Translations under genes and position numbers: made by a program
The notes under the pieces: model-generated
What the model was told of the DNA's origin: nothing
Seen by the model: only the letters and a program-made list of their open reading frames with translations
The model's database searches: none
In this document: positions 35,289 through 37,108 of the stretch, in pieces
Position numbering within the stretch: position 1 is the stretch's first letter
Layout: every line of letters starts with the position of its first letter
NCBI GenBank assembly: GCA_018780145.1
Contig: JADMKA010000273.1
Span: 1-37,108 of the forward strand
Length of the DNA: 37,108 bases
Direction: 5' to 3'
DNA from: Vitreoscilla sp.
GTDB lineage: Bacteria; Pseudomonadota; Gammaproteobacteria; Burkholderiales; Burkholderiaceae_C

Positions 35289-36187
35289 CCCGGATCTCCT
35301 TCGTGGCCCGGCTTCGGTCGGCGGGGCGATTTGTAGCGGTGGTAGCCCCAGAGGTACTGGGTCGGCAGCGCGCGGATCACCTGCTCCATCGAGCGGTTGA
35401 TCACGGCCGCGGCGGCGGTTTCGTCGTCGGCCGGCAACGGCTCGGCCAACGGTGCCAGGTGCACGACGTAGCCCGTGCCGTGCGGCAGGCGCTCGCACCA
35501 GATCAGGCCGATGGCGGCGCCGGTCTGGCGCGCCAGCCGCGCTGCCAGCGTCATCGTGTAGGCCGGCCGGCCGAAGAACGGCGCCCAGACGCCCTGGCCC
35601 AGCGGGGGCACCTGGTCCGGCAGCAGGCCGACAATCTCGCCGCGCTTCAAGGCACGCAGCATCTGCCGCACCCCGGCCAGCGAGGCCGGCGCGGTGGCCA
35701 GGCCAGGCCGGTGGCGGGCCGTTTCTTCCATCTGCCGCAGCCAGGGCTGGCGCGCGGGCCGGTACAACACGGTGACCGGAGCCTGCGGGCCGAAGCGCTC
35801 CACCGCCGCGCGCGCGGCAACTTCGAAGCTGCCCAGGTGGGGTGTCAACAACAGCAGGCCCCGCCCCGCCTGCACGGCGTCGCGGATCAGGCGATCGTCA
35901 GGCCAACTCACCAGCTCGCCCAGCCGCTGGTGGGCCGGCATCAGCCACAGCCAGGGCACCTCGGCAGCCAGCCGCCCTGCCTCGGCCACCGCCTGGCGGC
36001 GTTCGGCCGAGGACAACCCGGCCAGCGCGGCGTGCTCGGCCAGACGCCGCCGGTAGCGGGGCGACAGCAACCAGGTGGCCCAGCCCAGCAGCGCCCCGAG
36101 CCGGTGCAGCCGCGCCAGCGGCCAGCGGGCGAGCCAGCGGGCCAACGAGGTCAAGGGGGAATCGGGAGTCTCTATAATCGGGCCCAT
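35285..36187 (-). CDS. LpxL/LpxM-type acyltransferase (first of a tandem pair)
   Basis: 300 residues, paralogue of the next gene. The active-site motif reads HLGSFE, with Glu in place of the usual Asp of HX4D; this occurs in the family but is worth noting. Other text: VTVLYRPARQPWL, IVGLLPDQVPPLGQGVWAPFFGRPAYTMTLAARLARQTGA, LPTQYLWGYHRYK. ATG at 36187 (MGPIIETPDSPL) is preferred; the in-frame ATG at 36274 lies in the metK leader. Divergent from metK, with overlapping promoter regions. Confidence 0.9.
   Translation of the reverse strand: MGPIIETPDSPLTSLARWLARWPLARLHRLGALLGWATWLLSPRYRRRLAEHAALAGLSSAERRQAVAEAGRLAAEVPWLWLMPAHQRLGELVSWPDDRLIRDAVQAGRGLLLLTPHLGSFEVAARAAVERFGPQAPVTVLYRPARQPWLRQMEETARHRPGLATAPASLAGVRQMLRALKRGEIVGLLPDQVPPLGQGVWAPFFGRPAYTMTLAARLARQTGAAIGLIWCERLPHGTGYVVHLAPLAEPLPADDETAAAAVINRSMEQVIRALPTQYLWGYHRYKSPRRPKPGHEGDPG
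36173..36178 (+). promoter_or_regulatory. Consensus -10 for metK
   Basis: A perfect TATAAT lies at 36173-36178, inside the first codons of the divergent acyltransferase gene. The -35 region is poor (GTCAAG at best). Transcription from about 36185 would give metK a leader near 175 nt. Confidence 0.5.
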
Positions 36188-36358
36188 CGCCGAGTTAAAA
36201 GGACAACTTGCGGGGCGATGCGGGTGGTTATCGACCAAACCCGCCGGGCCATTCCTCACAGAATGATCCGCCAAATGCCGCTAAAGCGTTCGCCGCTCTT
36301 GTCAGGTTGCTGAGCTGGACGACGCCCTCGTCAAAACGCAACCGGAGCAAGCACCCCA
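36188..36358 (+). promoter_or_regulatory. Long metK leader with hairpin
   Basis: The stretch has no gene. It contains a hairpin at 36220-36244: GCGGG/CCCGC, a two-base bulge, then TGGT/ACCA around a TATCG loop; a small stem CGCT-AA-AGCG follows near 36280-36290. I looked for known SAM and SAH riboswitch cores and did not recognise one. A regulatory RNA is possible because the product makes SAM, but this is speculation. Confidence 0.35.
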
Positions 36359-37108
36359 GTGGCAAACGATTATCTCTTTACCTCCGAGTCGGTCTCGGAA
36401 GGCCACCCCGACAAGGTCGCGGACCAGATCTCGGACGCGATCCTCGACGCGATCTTCACCGAAGACCCACGCAGCCGCGTGGCCGCCGAGACGCTGTGCA
36501 ACACCGGCCTGGTGGTGCTGGCCGGCGAGATCACCACCAACTCGCACGTCGACTACATCCAGGTCGCGCGCGACACGATCAAGCGCATCGGCTACGACAA
36601 CACCGAATACGGCATCGACTACAAGGGCTGCGCGGTGCTGGTCGCCTACGACAAGCAGTCGAACGACATCGCCCAGGGCGTGGACCACGCCAGCGACGAC
36701 CACCTGAACACCGGCGCCGGCGACCAGGGCCTGATGTTCGGCTACGCCTGCGACGAGACGCCCGAGCTGATGCCCGCGCCGATCTATTACGCGCACCGCC
36801 TGGTCGAGCGCCAGGCCCAGCTGCGCAAGGACGGCCGCCTGCCGTTCCTGCGGCCGGACGCCAAGAGCCAGGTCACCATGCGCTATGTGGACGGCAAGCC
36901 GCACAGCATCGACACCGTGGTGCTCTCCAGCCAGCACGCGCCCGAGATGAGCGACGGCCACAAGATGAAGCCCGCATTCATCGAAGCCGTGATCGAGGAC
37001 ATCATCAAGCCGGTGCTGCCGAAGGAGTGGCTGAAAGACACCACCTACCTGATCAACCCGACCGGCCGCTTCGTCATCGGCGGCCCGCAGGGCGACTGCG
37101 GCCTGACC
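36359..37108 (+). CDS. metK: S-adenosylmethionine synthetase (partial, runs off the window)
   Basis: First 250 codons of metK. The enzyme makes SAM from methionine and ATP. Family text: [92 protein letters not shown] at the window edge. The start is GTG at 36359 (GTG-GCA-AAC-GAT), fitting the family start; the GGAG is 11 bases upstream, slightly far. The SAM produced is used by Cfa and RlmI encoded in the same window, though only as by any methyltransferase. Confidence 0.97.
   Translation, partial: MANDYLFTSESVSEGHPDKVADQISDAILDAIFTEDPRSRVAAETLCNTGLVVLAGEITTNSHVDYIQVARDTIKRIGYDNTEYGIDYKGCAVLVAYDKQSNDIAQGVDHASDDHLNTGAGDQGLMFGYACDETPELMPAPIYYAHRLVERQAQLRKDGRLPFLRPDAKSQVTMRYVDGKPHSIDTVVLSSQHAPEMSDGHKMKPAFIEAVIEDIIKPVLPKEWLKDTTYLINPTGRFVIGGPQGDCGLT

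Noticed and set aside
36188-36358. Known SAM or SAH riboswitch before metK
   Set aside because: I could not find the conserved cores of the classes I know; only a generic hairpin is supported.

Overview
The window is high-GC, densely coded DNA from a proteobacterium. The betaproteobacterial order Burkholderiales is most likely, probably the Leptothrix/Rubrivivax/Ideonella-type branch. This rests on gene families and order: two tandem LpxL-type acyltransferases divergent from metK, dapF-DUF484-xerC, a YciH/SUI1 protein with an N-terminal Cys cluster, NsrR/NnrS, and an MCE operon with an auxiliary lipoprotein. It is an inference; no rRNA or other decisive marker is present.

Layout. 1-438: non-coding, with a 231-bp repeat bounded by 27-bp terminal inverted repeats. 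439-2833: three genes of an MCE (Mla-type) lipid transporter; no permease is visible. 2844-7676: single genes, namely a glycine-zipper lipoprotein, a DUF1488-like protein, a PHB-depolymerase-type esterase, a secreted HExxH protein, SUI1/YciH, an MFS permease and a small membrane protein. 7690-8975: a probable toxin-antitoxin pair (XRE regulator plus AbiEii-type nucleotidyltransferase) with inverted repeats upstream. 8997-13229: an Att-type ABC export unit. 13277-15040: an acyl-CoA synthetase that appears to have lost its stop codon and runs antisense into nnrS. 14843-17173: a nitric-oxide response cluster (nnrS divergent from nsrR and a hemerythrin) with a recognisable NsrR box. 17223-23345: all minus strand: PaiB, a nitrilase coupled to a PAS-GGDEF-EAL protein, and a TetR-controlled SDR/quinone-oxidoreductase pair whose two promoters carry the same 18-bp operator/-10 sequence. 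23346-23688: a scar with a LysR-like C-terminal fragment and a second, synonymously diverged copy of the glmS 3' end. 23689-30793: glmS, Lrp, cfa, rlmI and a YtrA-type GntR/ABC operon. 30947-36187: xerC-DUF484-dapF, an orphan secreted protein, and two LpxL-type acyltransferases. 36359-end: metK (partial) behind a leader of about 170 nt.

The functions are mostly envelope and housekeeping: lipid trafficking, lipid A acylation, cyclopropane fatty acids, amino-sugar and lysine/peptidoglycan precursors, and SAM supply. Accessory modules sit between them. The observations most worth checking are the glmS tail duplication, the twin TetR promoters with predicted leaderless starts, the stop-loss overlap at nnrS, the family of structured repeats placed next to stop codons, and the apparent ATC start of the MCE protein.
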